From Opitutia bacterium (GTDB lineage Bacteria > Verrucomicrobiota > Verrucomicrobiia > Opitutales > Opitutaceae), in the NCBI GenBank assembly GCA_947472765.1, contig CANJCM010000004.1:57370-121369 (forward strand): a stretch of DNA of 64,000 bases, given 5' to 3'. The notes beneath the pieces were generated by a model that ran no database searches, had not been told where the DNA came from, and saw only the letters and a list, made by a program, of their open reading frames with translations. Every line of letters starts with the position of its first letter. The stretch's first letter is position 1. A program made the translations under genes and the position numbers. Positions 63,622 to 64,000 of this stretch are shown here, one piece after another.

Positions 63622-64000
63622 TCAGCGCGCCTTGGCGCGCACCGGAACGTGGACTTCGTAGCGCTTCAGGAATCCGGGCGTGAACGGCCCGTTCCAATAC
63701 ACCGCGTAAGGTTCACCGGCCGCGACGACGTCCGGCCGCGCGCCGATCCATGTGAGCAGCTCATCGCGCGTCTGCGCGAAATTCCGCGCCGAGTAACCGC
63801 CGCGCGCCCCGAGACTGGCCACCCAGCGTTCCGGCACCTCGACGACTTCCACGCCCGGACCGTTGCCGGCGACTTTCGCGCGCTGGCTGTTGGCGACCCA
63901 GAAGAACATCGCGGCGTCGTCGATTTTCGCCTCCACGGGCGTCGTCATGGAGATGTCGTGCGAGGAGATATAGTTGAACAGCGGACGAAACAGCCCGTTC
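63622..64000 (-). CDS. SOUL-type haem-binding protein (N-terminal part outside window)
   Basis: The frame is open to the right edge: upstream of 63948 it reads NGLFRPLFNYISSHDIS, then MTTPVEAKIDDAAMFFWV, the core of SOUL/HBP proteins. It ends WNGPFTPGFLKRYEVHVPV. These proteins bind haem or tetrapyrroles. It is eight bases upstream of the DUF2071 gene, and the DUF2071, SDR and photolyase genes follow. SOUL, DUF2071 and FeS-photolyase genes in one run suggest a light- or tetrapyrrole-related stress operon. Confidence 0.85.
   Translation of the reverse strand, partial: NGLFRPLFNYISSHDISMTTPVEAKIDDAAMFFWVANSQRAKVAGNGPGVEVVEVPERWVASLGARGGYSARNFAQTRDELLTWIGARPDVVAAGEPYAVYWNGPFTPGFLKRYEVHVPVRAKAR

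Overview
The window is about 64 kb of GC-rich chromosomal DNA. It looks like a verrucomicrobium, most likely of the Opitutales/Opitutaceae. The reasons are a giant autotransporter-repeat protein with a PEP-CTERM tail, a double-length ThyX of the kind known from the PVC superphylum, a paired DUF1549/DUF1553 (PSD1) and DUF1501 module, a CehA/McbA metallohydrolase, and very many small palindromic intergenic repeats. This is inferred from gene content; no rRNA gene is present.

Layout. 1-8829: 3' part of a very large secreted repeat protein. 8.9-12.7 kb (minus): ftsY, nusB, ribH, a RibB with a degenerate RibA-like half, and a small secreted protein. 12.7-20.1 kb: a degenerate receiver protein, a CbpA-type DnaJ protein, trxC, rarA, comEC, a coiled-coil protein and an EEP nuclease/phosphatase. 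20.7-22.0 kb: thyX. 22.2-36.8 kb (minus): respiratory complex I, nuoB-C-D-E-F-G-H-I-J-K-L-M-N, without nuoA and with a four-helix-bundle (S23/IVS) gene inserted between nuoF and nuoG. 37.0-40.8 kb (minus): a three-gene two-component operon. 41.1-53.4 kb: MFS transporters, a TolB/CehA hydrolase, an NHL propeller, and the DUF1501/PSD1 pair. 53.9-57.6 kb: a truncated haemoglobin and a kaiC-kaiB-histidine kinase operon. 58-59.8 kb: tRNA-Ser(GGA), a GIY-YIG protein, a TolB-like gene remnant and the mobile mystery protein A/B (HTH/Fic) pair. 60.2-64 kb (minus): SOUL, DUF2071, SDR and FeS photolyase-like genes, apparently one operon.

The most striking feature is non-coding. Short inverted-repeat elements, several with arms built of 7-nt iterations, occupy the intergenic spaces. 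In the nuo cluster all six gaps longer than 60 bp hold such an element and all six junctions of 20 bp or less hold none. One GGAGTCA-themed element carries the four-helix-bundle gene inside its arms, while a second copy in the same operon is empty. A separate family has hairpin arms with a constant CTCGT loop and stems that change by compensating pairs. Repeats also supply stop codons or terminal residues of nuoD, nuoH, the DUF1501 gene, the photolyase gene and the DUF2071 gene. I regard this repeat system, with its S23-family passenger, as the best candidate for a poorly described biological system here.
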